Shown here: positions 9,947 to 17,423 of the stretch, in pieces | Layout: each line of letters begins with the position of its first letter | Position numbering within the stretch: the first letter of the stretch is position 1 | Assembly (NCBI GenBank): GCA_022563855.1 | Contig: JADFMN010000002.1 | Location: 248,001 to 312,000 of the forward strand | DNA: 64,000 bases | Direction of reading: 5' to 3' | Origin: Armatimonadota bacterium | GTDB lineage: Bacteria > Armatimonadota > Fimbriimonadia > Fimbriimonadales > Fimbriimonadaceae | Program-made: the position numbers and the translations under genes | The notes under the pieces: generated by a model | The model's input: only the letters and a program-made list of their open reading frames with translations | What the model was told of the DNA's origin: nothing | Database searches by the model: none

Positions 9947-10726
9947 ATGATTCGAAGAACATGTTTCTTGGGTACGGGGGATCGAAGTGTTCACATGGTT
10001 GTGGCAATCGTGTTGCTGGTTCTCGTCGTTACAGGAACGGCCTGCGAAAGCGAGCAGACTGAGTCAGTCGCTACACCGAATGTCGAGCCGACCGTCTCCG
10101 TGACGGTCAGGGAGTTTGCGTTTGAAGCGAACGGAGATAAGGCTGTGCTCTCGGTGATCAGTGCCGGGGATCTTGGCGTCCTTGAAATCGGTTTTGGAGA
10201 AGACAAGTTCGATCTTATGGGCTGGAATCTTGCGGACGGCTCGGGTTACGACACCATGTTGATGATCGTGACAGAAGAAGGAGAGGAGGCTCCAGACCTC
10301 TCTATGAGAGACATGTACTTTGGCGAACGGTACTCCAAGGGTCACACGTTCTTTGGAAACGTTGTTGATGCAGAGGGGTTTTGGATGCGTATGCTCGGCG
10401 GATTTGATCTAGGATTCCTCGTCAGGTGGCCTGCCTTGGCGATGACATACGAGTCGGAGCGTGAGATCATGATAAGTGAAGGCGACAAGCGTCTGCGGAT
10501 CAGCGCAAAGTTCGACGGAGAGGATTTCGACCGCAGAACCTTGACCGAGCTAAGGCTGGAGCAAGACATGGGAGACGGGGAAGTGATAATTTCTACCCTT
10601 AGGTTCTTGGGCGAGTCTTCTAGCGAGGAGTTGGTCAGCCGGTTTGAGTTTCCGGAGAACGAGGACGACCGCTGGCTCGACGTCAACTCGTTCGAAGAAA
10701 TGCCTGACCCGAGAACGGGCGGATAG
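9947..10726 (+). CDS. Putative lipoprotein of unknown function
   Basis: 259 residues with an excellent ribosome site (GGAGGAGGG eight bases before the ATG). The N-terminus has a basic stretch, a hydrophobic core (VVAIVLLVLVVTGTAC) and a Cys at about residue 33. This resembles a lipidation signal although the -3 residue is Gly rather than Leu. The mature part is acidic, beta-rich and has no recognised domain. It is divergent from the propeller gene with less than 90 bases between them, so the two probably share a regulatory region. A functional link is likely but not demonstrated by sequence. Confidence 0.7.
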   Translation: MIRRTCFLGTGDRSVHMVVAIVLLVLVVTGTACESEQTESVATPNVEPTVSVTVREFAFEANGDKAVLSVISAGDLGVLEIGFGEDKFDLMGWNLADGSGYDTMLMIVTEEGEEAPDLSMRDMYFGERYSKGHTFFGNVVDAEGFWMRMLGGFDLGFLVRWPALAMTYESEREIMISEGDKRLRISAKFDGEDFDRRTLTELRLEQDMGDGEVIISTLRFLGESSSEELVSRFEFPENEDDRWLDVNSFEEMPDPRTGG

Positions 10727-10764
10727 CTGTGAGCCGGATTTCTATGGCCGTCTGCCTGGTCGCG

Positions 10765-10871
10765 TTTCTCCTGGGGCTGGACCGTTCATCCCTCGGACTG
10801 GCCCAGCGGTTCCTGGGTCTAGCTGAACCAGACTTCTGACCAGCTCACCCATTTCCCGGTCCAGTCGCTCC
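10765..10871 (+). repeat. Structured direct repeat, copy 2
   Basis: Second copy of the element at 8674-8780, same orientation, 39 bases after the lipoprotein stop. The inverted ends GCTGGACC (10776-10783) and GGTCCAG (10858-10864) are kept. The inner hairpin is weaker (GGTTC / GAACC). Differences between copies are mostly single-base changes, so the duplication is not recent. Confidence 0.75.
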
Positions 10872-11115
10872 ATTCCCGTGATTTTAAACCTAAAATGGGG
10901 CGTTCCACTCCTTCGGAAGGGCCGACCTCCAGTCTTGGAGGCCCAAAGCCACTCCCGAACAGCCCGTTCGCAACCTCGAACCCCGGCTCCGCACCCCCGC
11001 GCCCCTCACCGTCCCCTCCGCCGGAAACGTGGTTTACAGTAGGCCCACAGTTGTTCTCGATAAAGCACCAGCGCATTTCGTGCATGGAAAGGAACGGGCT
11101 AGGTGCACGCACCCT
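10872..11115. other. Convergent intergenic region with two small inverted repeats
   Basis: Between the ends of the lipoprotein gene (+) and the gene at 11116 (-). Contains ATTTTA-AACC-TAAAAT at 10881-10896 and CCTCCA-GTCT-TGGAGG at 10926-10941. Either could end transcription arriving from one side, but neither is followed by a proper T tract. Short open frames here look like non-coding sequence. Confidence 0.4.
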
Positions 11116-11616
11116 TTAAGCTCCACTTTGCGCGCGGGGATCCCCTGGCAGCTCTAGTTTCGTGATACAAAAATAAGCTTCGCCATCGGCGATTTTTTCC
11201 GTTATGCCGCACTCGTTGCGCATTTGCTTTACGAGTGAGAGCATTTCTGTCTTGTACGGCCCCTCTTGACTAGCTCTCATCAGGCTGTTTACTGCCTTGA
11301 CGACTTCTACAGAGCCAGTTAGCAGTAGTTGGATTCTATACTTCCGTAGGGTGTCTTCCTCTTCAGGCGACCGCAGTTCAGGTTTCTTTGTCAGAAGGCA
11401 AAGAAACGCGCCGTAGTCCTTCTTTCTTTGCTCAATGAGCCGTGCTTTTCTCTCTTTCGCTGCACTCAAGACGTACGTCACGACGGCCCATACAATGCCG
11501 AACACTGCGACATGGGGCCCGGGGTTGCTTGGATCGTAGTCAAATGAACTGACTAACCACAGGGCTGATATTGCCGCTACTACAAGCGTTAGTATGATTC
11601 CCCAGTGCTGCTTCAT
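11116..11616 (-). CDS. Small membrane protein with cytoplasmic helical domain, unknown
   Basis: 166 residues from an ATG at 11616. Two N-terminal membrane helices (about residues 6-24 and 35-52) are followed by a charged helical domain beginning KERKARLIEQRKKDYGAF. Last of three leftward genes (J-domain protein, DUF6804-like protein, this one) with a gap of 33 bases, so probably co-transcribed with them. No motif recognised. Confidence 0.65.
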   Translation of the reverse strand: MKQHWGIILTLVVAAISALWLVSSFDYDPSNPGPHVAVFGIVWAVVTYVLSAAKERKARLIEQRKKDYGAFLCLLTKKPELRSPEEEDTLRKYRIQLLLTGSVEVVKAVNSLMRASQEGPYKTEMLSLVKQMRNECGITEKIADGEAYFCITKLELPGDPRAQSGA

Positions 11617-11649
11617 GTCGATAGTATGAGGCCTCTGTGAGTAAGTTAC

Positions 11650-12021
11650 CTATCCTCCTTTATTGTTTGACTTCTTCTCGGTCTCGGCCAAGAACAGTAG
11701 CGCGCATCCAGAGACCGAAAGCAGGATTGCGCTCGCCCAATTGAACGGCGGCCAATCAGAGCGATCCATACTCCCTAGTGCCTGCACTGCAGCGCTCGCG
11801 ATGAGCAGCCAGGCCAGCGCGATGAGTCCGGGGATTTGGTTGAACAGTTGCCACGCGTTGAGGGCACAGGCTCCGACAACGACCCATTTGAGTGCAAGGA
11901 AGAAGCCGTAAGGAGGATCGCCGTAAATGGCGACCACCAGCATGATGATAGCGACGATATTCAGGAGTGGTAGTCCGCTCTTGATGCTCAAGTTACGGAA
12001 GTACGATCGTAACGCATTCAT
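11650..12021 (-). CDS. Four-helix membrane protein, DUF6804-like
   Basis: 123 residues, almost entirely membrane helices. The segment DPPYGFFLALKWVVVGAC resembles the DUF6804 group as I remember it; this is not verified. Its ATG overlaps the stop of the J-domain gene by the ATGA arrangement, so the two are translationally coupled. Role unknown. Confidence 0.65.
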   Translation of the reverse strand: MNALRSYFRNLSIKSGLPLLNIVAIIMLVVAIYGDPPYGFFLALKWVVVGACALNAWQLFNQIPGLIALAWLLIASAAVQALGSMDRSDWPPFNWASAILLSVSGCALLFLAETEKKSNNKGG

Positions 12022-13043
12022 CAGCCAATCTTGATTTTCAGCCTGCCGTAGTTCTCATAGTCTACGACTCGACCGTCTTGAAACTTAACCTCAGAGGCCC
12101 CATAGTGAAAGGTCTTCCTGTTGCCGGAGCGTGTGATCCGCGATGGCGTGCCTTGGACGGCTAAGACATCATCCTCGGTTGAGCCGAGAGTGAAGTAGCC
12201 GCTAGGTACGTTGCGTGGGATCTCCGGCTCGGCGACCTCTACATCATTCCTTTGCTTCTGCGAGGCTGCGTTTCCTTTGGTAGATACGGCTGACGACTCA
12301 TCACTGGATGTTGCTTCATAGATCTCTTGACTTCGAGACTCCGGGAGGTCGGTATCGTCAGGTTGTGATGTTGGAATCTTGAAAGGAGGAGGCGTCTCTC
12401 GAAAACTGCCCGATGATCCTGGTGATCTATTAGCATTTAGCGTTTCACTGGTGGAATCAGGAAGAAAGCCGCTAAAGTTTCGTGAGGAATCCCGGCCATA
12501 TGAACTGTCACTACCGAAGGATGCAACGGGTGCAGATCCTTCACGGTTTGCTACTGCGACGCCGATGAAGATCACACCGATCGTGCAGACAAACGCCTTG
12601 ACGGAAACGGGGATCATCCCGAACCATGACTTGCTAACCACTGGCTGATCACTGGTCCACTGGCGATCAGTCGCTTCATCTACCTGAGATGCCGCAAAAA
12701 CGTCCTCATCTTCACTCTGAGGCGCTTCTTCCTCGACATCATCGTAAGATGCGTGTGTTTCCTCTTTATAGTCTTCGCGGTGTGAATCGGTTTCGTCAAA
12801 CTCGTGACCGCTTGCGGCTACACCCCAGTTTGCCCATGTCCATGGCTCATAGTCTTGCAAAAGGTCGTACGCTTGATTCACTCGCTGCATCTGTTCGAGC
12901 GCATCGTCTTTGACTGCTGAGTCAGCAGACGCATACTTATCGGGATGCCATTTTAAAGCCTCGCGCCTGAAAGCAGACTTTGCCTCCTCCTCAGTGCAGC
13001 CTCGCTCTAGGGACAAAACCCGTAGCGACCAATCAACGTTCAT
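12021..13043 (-). CDS. Membrane-bound J-domain protein
   Basis: 340 residues. A J-domain occupies about residues 5-66 with the DnaK-activating HPD at 33-35 (KWHPDKY). An acidic linker follows, then one membrane helix at about 140-160 (VKAFVCTIGVIFIGVAV), then a Ser/Thr/Pro/Asp-rich low-complexity stretch. The C-terminal domain of about 60 residues (GYFTLGSTEDDVLAVQGTP, then FHYGASEVKFQDGRV) has the look of small SmpA/DUF2845-like folds that occur on secreted proteins. The layout predicts a cytoplasmic J-domain and an outer C-terminal domain. No zinc-finger region, so it is not a classical DnaJ. Strong ribosome site GGAGGAG. Confidence 0.8.
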   Translation of the reverse strand: MNVDWSLRVLSLERGCTEEEAKSAFRREALKWHPDKYASADSAVKDDALEQMQRVNQAYDLLQDYEPWTWANWGVAASGHEFDETDSHREDYKEETHASYDDVEEEAPQSEDEDVFAASQVDEATDRQWTSDQPVVSKSWFGMIPVSVKAFVCTIGVIFIGVAVANREGSAPVASFGSDSSYGRDSSRNFSGFLPDSTSETLNANRSPGSSGSFRETPPPFKIPTSQPDDTDLPESRSQEIYEATSSDESSAVSTKGNAASQKQRNDVEVAEPEIPRNVPSGYFTLGSTEDDVLAVQGTPSRITRSGNRKTFHYGASEVKFQDGRVVDYENYGRLKIKIG

Positions 13044-13109
13044 TCTCGGTTCTCCTCCGATCTTTCATCTCGAAGGTACCACAAGAAGAAGGCAGTTGAG
13101 TTCAGCTCG

Positions 13110-14138
13110 CTACAGATCTTCGCCAAGGCTTCGTCCGTAGAACTCGGTGATGAACTCTTGGTAGAGGGGGTCGGATTGGATTTCGCGCCACCACGGTTCG
13201 TTCTGGACGAACCATTGGACGGTTGCGCGGAGGCCGGTTTCGAACGGCACCTGCGGCGACCAGCCGAGGGATTTTAGCTTCGTGTTCGACATCGAGTAGC
13301 GCGCGTCGTGGGCGCCTTTGCGGGGGTCGGGGATTCGTTTGATGTACGAATCGTCGAGGCCTAATTCATCCAACAAAATCGAAACGATCTCGATGTTCTT
13401 GCGTTCGTTGACGTCGCCGACGTTGTAAACCTCGCCGGGAACACCCTTGAGCAAGGCAGTCAGAATCCCCGTGCAGTGGTCCATGACGTGGATCCATTCG
13501 CGGACCTGTGTTCCTTCGCCGTAGAGCGGCACTTTTTTGCGGTCGATCAGGCGCGTGACGAAGAACGGCACGATCTTCTCGGGGTAGTGGTAGGGGCCGT
13601 AGGTGTTGCCGCCGTGCGTGACGATCACGGGCGTCTTGTGGGTGATGAAGTGCGCGCGGCAGAGCAGGTCACCGCCCGCTTTCGCGGCGCTGTACGGCGT
13701 GTTCGGCTCGATCGGCGACTCCTCGGTGAACTGGCCTTCGGCGATCGATCCGTACACCTCGTCGGTGCTGACTTGAAGGACCCGTTCGACATCGAACTTC
13801 CGCGCGGCTTCGAGGATGACGTTCACGCCGTAGGTGTTCGTCATGATGAAGCTGTGGTTGTCGAGCAGCGAGCGGTCGTTGTGGCTCTCGGCGGCGAAGT
13901 TCACGATGTGCGTGATCTTCTCTTCGCTCACGATCTTGTCGACCATCGCCTGATCTTGGATCTGACCGTGATAAAACTTGAACCGATCGTCCGAAGAGAA
14001 ATCCGCCATCGTCGAACGGTTGCCGGAATAAGCAAGCGAATCCAACACAACGACCTCGACGCCATCCAGCTCGCGGAAGACGAGACGCACGAAGTTGGAG
14101 CCTATGAAACCGGCGGCGCCTGTGACGAGAAGCTTCAT
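13110..14138 (-). CDS. rfbB: dTDP-glucose 4,6-dehydratase
   Basis: 342 residues. N-terminal Rossmann motif TGAAGFIGSNFVR binds NAD. Catalytic elements are STDEVYGS (the Asp-Glu pair) and YSAAKAGGD (the Tyr-xxx-Lys). It converts dTDP-glucose to dTDP-4-keto-6-deoxyglucose, a precursor of rhamnose and other deoxysugars in envelope glycans. Its ATG overlaps the stop of the cupin gene (ATGA), so the pair is one unit. rfbA and rfbD are not in the window. Confidence 0.95.
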   Translation of the reverse strand: MKLLVTGAAGFIGSNFVRLVFRELDGVEVVVLDSLAYSGNRSTMADFSSDDRFKFYHGQIQDQAMVDKIVSEEKITHIVNFAAESHNDRSLLDNHSFIMTNTYGVNVILEAARKFDVERVLQVSTDEVYGSIAEGQFTEESPIEPNTPYSAAKAGGDLLCRAHFITHKTPVIVTHGGNTYGPYHYPEKIVPFFVTRLIDRKKVPLYGEGTQVREWIHVMDHCTGILTALLKGVPGEVYNVGDVNERKNIEIVSILLDELGLDDSYIKRIPDPRKGAHDARYSMSNTKLKSLGWSPQVPFETGLRATVQWFVQNEPWWREIQSDPLYQEFITEFYGRSLGEDL

Positions 14139-14581
14139 GGCAGTTTGAATTTCGAGTCGAAGTCCTCGTGCCGGATCTCATCGACCGGCTCTTTCTTGCC
14201 CCAGCCCGCGTAAAGCTTGTCGGGGAAGTTCAGGACGAACGCCTCCTCGGTTCCAACGTTGCGATAGGCGTGCACCACTCCCGGCGGGACGAAAACCAGG
14301 CAAGGATTCTCCGCTCCGACCTTGTGGGTTTCAAACTTCTCTTCGTGGCCTTCGCGGTTCTCCCACAGGTACAGCTCGTACTGGCCGTTCAAAAAAACAA
14401 ACCCGTCGGTCTGGTGGACGTGCTCGTGCGGTCCTCTCGCGACGCCGGGTTTTGTCATGCTGAGGTAGCCCATCGTCGGCTCGAACCCCTCGGGCAGCTC
14501 GTCGTCGCGGAACAGCTCCATCAGCCATCCGCGCTCGTCGGTGAATCGGTTCAGCTCTCTGATGACAACGCCTGGAATCAT
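14135..14581 (-). CDS. RmlC-like cupin, probable dTDP-4-keto-sugar epimerase
   Basis: 148 residues from the ATG at 14581 with AAGGA seven bases upstream. The start IPGVVIRELNRFTDERGWL is characteristic of RmlC-type cupins. The active-site region GPHEHVHQTDGF holds several His residues, followed by VPPGVVHAYRN. Coupling to rfbB suggests it acts on the 4-keto-6-deoxyglucose product, by 3- or 5-epimerisation. It is shorter than classical RmlC (about 180 residues), so it could instead be a single-site epimerase or a sugar isomerase of the same fold. Confidence 0.8.
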   Translation of the reverse strand: MIPGVVIRELNRFTDERGWLMELFRDDELPEGFEPTMGYLSMTKPGVARGPHEHVHQTDGFVFLNGQYELYLWENREGHEEKFETHKVGAENPCLVFVPPGVVHAYRNVGTEEAFVLNFPDKLYAGWGKKEPVDEIRHEDFDSKFKLP

Positions 14582-14642
14582 CGGTTTTCCTTCGGAATTC
14601 GGGGTGGATTGTACCTGCGGGCTGCGATCCTCCACCCCCTAA

Positions 14643-14682
14643 CCCCCTCCTCCATTTCGCTTCGCAAGAATGGAAGAGGGGG
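14643..14682. repeat. Long GC/AT hairpin, REP-like
   Basis: CCCCCTCCTCCATT pairs with AATGGAAGAGGGGG (one mismatch) around a 12-base TTCGCTTCGC-type loop. It sits between the start of the cupin gene and the small gene at 14855, both leftward. It has no T tract on the minus strand. This resembles intergenic palindromes scattered in many genomes. Confidence 0.6.
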
Positions 14683-14710
14683 AACGTGGGCGTTACTCCA
14701 TCGTCGTGGT

Positions 14711-14785
14711 GCCTTTTCTAATTGGAAAGGACTATCGCTTGTCTGAACCCCTCACCCTAACCCTCTCCCTCAAGGGGAGAGGGAA
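14711..14785 (+). repeat. CCCTCTCCC palindromic repeat, copy 1
   Basis: Contains TAATTGGAAAGGACTATC, then CCCTCACCCTAACCCTCTCCC and a 9-bp stem CCCTCTCCC / GGGAGAGGG. The same order of elements recurs at 15175-15250. Non-coding. Confidence 0.7.
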
Positions 14786-14854
14786 CAGCTGTCGCCGGAC
14801 GGGAGGGCGAGCGTCCTCGCGATCTGCGCTCGATAGCCGTGTAAATAGATCGCT

Positions 14855-15118
14855 TCAGATCGCCAGCGAGTCGTACCGCTCCCTCATCTTGTCCACAGCT
14901 TCACAAAGGCGGGGCAGCGACTCCAGAGGTATCGTTGTCCAGGTGCAACTCGCACCGAGCAATGCACGGGTGATTCTGTACAGGATGACTTGATTCTTGC
15001 CATTGTTCTCAACCCAGAGTACATACAGCCTTTCGACTCCACCGAAGAACCCCTTGTCAATTTCGGTGATTGGCCCTATCTCCTCGATGACCTTGCCCGG
15101 TACGCCAATGAACTTCAT
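14855..15118 (-). CDS. Small protein of unknown function
   Basis: 87 residues from an ATG at 15118 with GGAG eleven bases upstream. The sequence has normal amino-acid balance and an alternating beta/alpha look (GGVERLYVLWVENNGKNQVI), ending in a charged helix. No domain recognised. It lies between two copies of the CCCTCTCCC repeat and downstream of the E1 dehydrogenase gene on the same strand. Confidence 0.55.
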   Translation of the reverse strand: MKFIGVPGKVIEEIGPITEIDKGFFGGVERLYVLWVENNGKNQVILYRITRALLGASCTWTTIPLESLPRLCEAVDKMRERYDSLAI

Positions 15119-15174
15119 CGACTTGAATTCTCCATGAAGGAGATTTTGGCATGCCTAGGTTTTTTGTTTTGCTT

Positions 15175-15250
15175 CGTTCCTTTAACCGGAAAGGACTTTC
15201 AGTGTTTGCTCCCTCACCCTAGCCCTCTCCCCAGGCATGGGGAGAGGGGA
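15175..15250 (+). repeat. CCCTCTCCC palindromic repeat, copy 2
   Basis: Contains TAACCGGAAAGGACTTTC, CCCTCACCCTAGCCCTCTCC and a 10-bp stem CCCTCTCCCC / GGGGAGAGGG with a six-base loop (15223-15248). Same orientation as copy 1. It could also act as the end of the dehydrogenase transcript, but it has no T tract. Confidence 0.7.
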
Positions 15251-15309
15251 CCGAATGCGTCGTCAAGCCGACGCGATGAAAAGCGCGAACGCGTTCGCGC
15301 ACTCCGAAA

Positions 15310-17277
15310 TTACTCCATCGTCGTGCGGATGGCTTGGACCACGTCGTCGGTGCTGGGCAGCGCGGCGTACTCGTAGATCGGGTTGAAGCCGATGTGCACG
15401 TCGTCGCGCGAGACTAGTTGCGGCGAGGCGAGGAAGAGGTTGAACTTCTCCGGGTCGCTGGTCATCTCGCTGATCACCGACTGGCCGAAGCCGCAGGTTT
15501 TCGTGTCCTCTTGGATCACGACGAGGCGGCCGGTCTTCTCGAGGGAGGCGGTGATCGCCTCGTAGTCGCACGGCACCAATGATCGCAGGTCGATGATCTC
15601 GACGCTGACTTCGCCGCTCAACTTCTGCGCGGCTTCGTCGGCGAGCTCAAGCGTGTTGCCCCAAGTGACGATCGTAACGTCCGAACCTTCTTGCACGAGG
15701 CGCGCCTTGCCGAACGGCACCGGCTCGATTCTCGTTACGTCGACGCGCTTGCGGAAGATGTGTTTGGGGATCAAAACGAAGACGGGATCGTCGCAGTGGA
15801 TCGCGGTCCAGAAAAGTCCGGCCGCGTCTTGCGGGGTCGCGGGGACTACGACCTTCAGGCCCGGAACGTGCGCGAGCCATCCCTCGTTCGACTGGCTGTG
15901 CCAAATCGAGCCGCCCGGAAGATACGCGCCGCACGGTGCGTAAACGACCATCGGGGTCTTCCACTTGCCGAACGTACGCCACCGCTGCGTGCTGATGTTG
16001 GTGACGATCTGGTTCCAGCCTGGGCAGATAAAGTCGATGAACTGCAGCTCGAACACCGGCTTGAGACCCATGCTGGCGAGCCCGACGGCGACGCCCATGA
16101 TCGTCGCTTCGGCGAGCGGCGAATTGAAAACTTGCTTCGGATACGTGTCGCTGAGCCCTTCCGTAATTTTGAAGACCCCGCCCTTCGGGTCCTCGATGTC
16201 TTCGCCGAAGAAGATGACGTTCGGGTCGTCGGCGAGCGCCTTGTGGAACGTCCTGTTGATCGCGTCGACCATCGTCATCGGGCCGGTTTCGATCGGCGGG
16301 GCCATCGGTTCCACATCGTCGCCCCAGCAGTGGTGCATGACCTCTTCGGCGATCGGGTCTTCTTGCTTTTCGGCGCGCAGGTATTCTTCGTCGACCTCTT
16401 TGACGAGCTTCTCCTGCGTCTGCTCGAACTGCTCCATCGTCAGCTCGCCGGCCTCGATCAGCTGGTCGCGCAACAGCACGATCGGGTCGCGCGCGAGCAT
16501 TTCTTCGAGTTCGCCCTTTGCCCGGTAAACGCGCTGGTCGTCAGACGAGGTGTGTGAGGCGAGGCGGTCGATGTCGAACCAGAACAGCGTCGGACCGCCG
16601 CCGGAGCGCGCCTTTTCAATCGCCTTCGCGCCCTCGGTGTACACGTTGTCGAAGTACCGCGCATCGACCTTGACCAGGTAGTCCTCGGCGATGATCCCTC
16701 CGATGTTCATCGGGAGGAACTTCTCGGTCGGCGTCGAGATGCCGTACTTGTTGTCTTCGATCACGAAGATGACCGGCAGTTGCTCTTGCACGGCGAACGC
16801 GAACGCTTCGAAAAACTCGCCCTGCCTGCTCGCAGCGTCGCCAAGCGTCGCAATGACGACGTTGTCCTCGCCGCGGAGCTGGAACCCCCACGCTGTGCCA
16901 GTCGCCGGAATCAGCCCGCCGCCGGTCGGAGTGCAGACGCTCATCACGTTGAGCTTGTCGTCGCTGAAGTGGCCCGGCATCTGGCGGCCGCCAGAGCTTG
17001 AGTCGCGCTTGGCGTAGTAGGCGAGTGCCATGTCGTAGTTCGAAATGCCGCGAGCCAGCATGAGCGCCCGGTCGCGGTAGTAGGGGTACAGCCAGTCGCC
17101 GTCGTTCAAGTGCAGCGCGAGCGCGCCGATGGCCTCGTGCCCGGAACCGCTGACCTGGAACCAACCTCTGCTCTGGCGCAGCAGTATGCCTTCGCGGCGG
17201 TCGCCTTCGCGGCAAAGCATCATCAGGCGCAAGAAATCGAGTTTAGTGGACGTAGCGGCCTCTGGAATGGCAGACAT
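15310..17277 (-). CDS. Fused alpha/beta E1 dehydrogenase (2-oxo acid dehydrogenase, ThDP)
   Basis: 655 residues joining an E1-alpha half (about 1-330) and an E1-beta half (about 335-655). The thiamine-diphosphate site is visible as LGDAASRQGEFFEAF with IEDNKYGIST. The beta half shows NSPLAEATIMGVAVGLAS and the C-terminal CDYEAITASLEKTGR region. Such enzymes decarboxylate pyruvate or branched-chain 2-oxo acids and pass the acyl group to a lipoyl E2. The substrate cannot be told from what I see, and no E2 or E3 gene is nearby. ATG at 17277 with GAGGAAC about nine bases upstream and a good promoter further upstream. Confidence 0.93.
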   Translation of the reverse strand: MSAIPEAATSTKLDFLRLMMLCREGDRREGILLRQSRGWFQVSGSGHEAIGALALHLNDGDWLYPYYRDRALMLARGISNYDMALAYYAKRDSSSGGRQMPGHFSDDKLNVMSVCTPTGGGLIPATGTAWGFQLRGEDNVVIATLGDAASRQGEFFEAFAFAVQEQLPVIFVIEDNKYGISTPTEKFLPMNIGGIIAEDYLVKVDARYFDNVYTEGAKAIEKARSGGGPTLFWFDIDRLASHTSSDDQRVYRAKGELEEMLARDPIVLLRDQLIEAGELTMEQFEQTQEKLVKEVDEEYLRAEKQEDPIAEEVMHHCWGDDVEPMAPPIETGPMTMVDAINRTFHKALADDPNVIFFGEDIEDPKGGVFKITEGLSDTYPKQVFNSPLAEATIMGVAVGLASMGLKPVFELQFIDFICPGWNQIVTNISTQRWRTFGKWKTPMVVYAPCGAYLPGGSIWHSQSNEGWLAHVPGLKVVVPATPQDAAGLFWTAIHCDDPVFVLIPKHIFRKRVDVTRIEPVPFGKARLVQEGSDVTIVTWGNTLELADEAAQKLSGEVSVEIIDLRSLVPCDYEAITASLEKTGRLVVIQEDTKTCGFGQSVISEMTSDPEKFNLFLASPQLVSRDDVHIGFNPIYEYAALPSTDDVVQAIRTTME

Positions 17278-17335
17278 AGATAGTAGTTCCTCGTTGAACC
17301 TAGAATCAGGCCCAGAGGCCCGAATGCGTTCTGGC

Positions 17336-17363
17336 AGTATATCTGACTACTCCGCATTGTCAT
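17336..17363 (-). promoter_or_regulatory. Sigma-70-like promoter for the E1 dehydrogenase gene
   Basis: On the minus strand ATGACA (17363-17358), a 16-base spacer, then TATACT (17341-17336). This predicts a transcript start near 17329, about 50 bases before the ATG. The spacing and -10 fit the general consensus; -35 matches five of six. The divergent PLP-enzyme gene begins only 60 bases to the right. Confidence 0.5.
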
Positions 17364-17423
17364 GCTTGGATGCCTAGATACCGCGTGCGGGACCAGATCG
17401 CGAGAGTCGGTAATATCGCCCGC

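Noticed and set aside
10819-11119. Open frames on both strands in the convergent region
   Set aside because: Biased Pro/Gly/Ser content, overlapping each other and the repeat; no ribosome sites.
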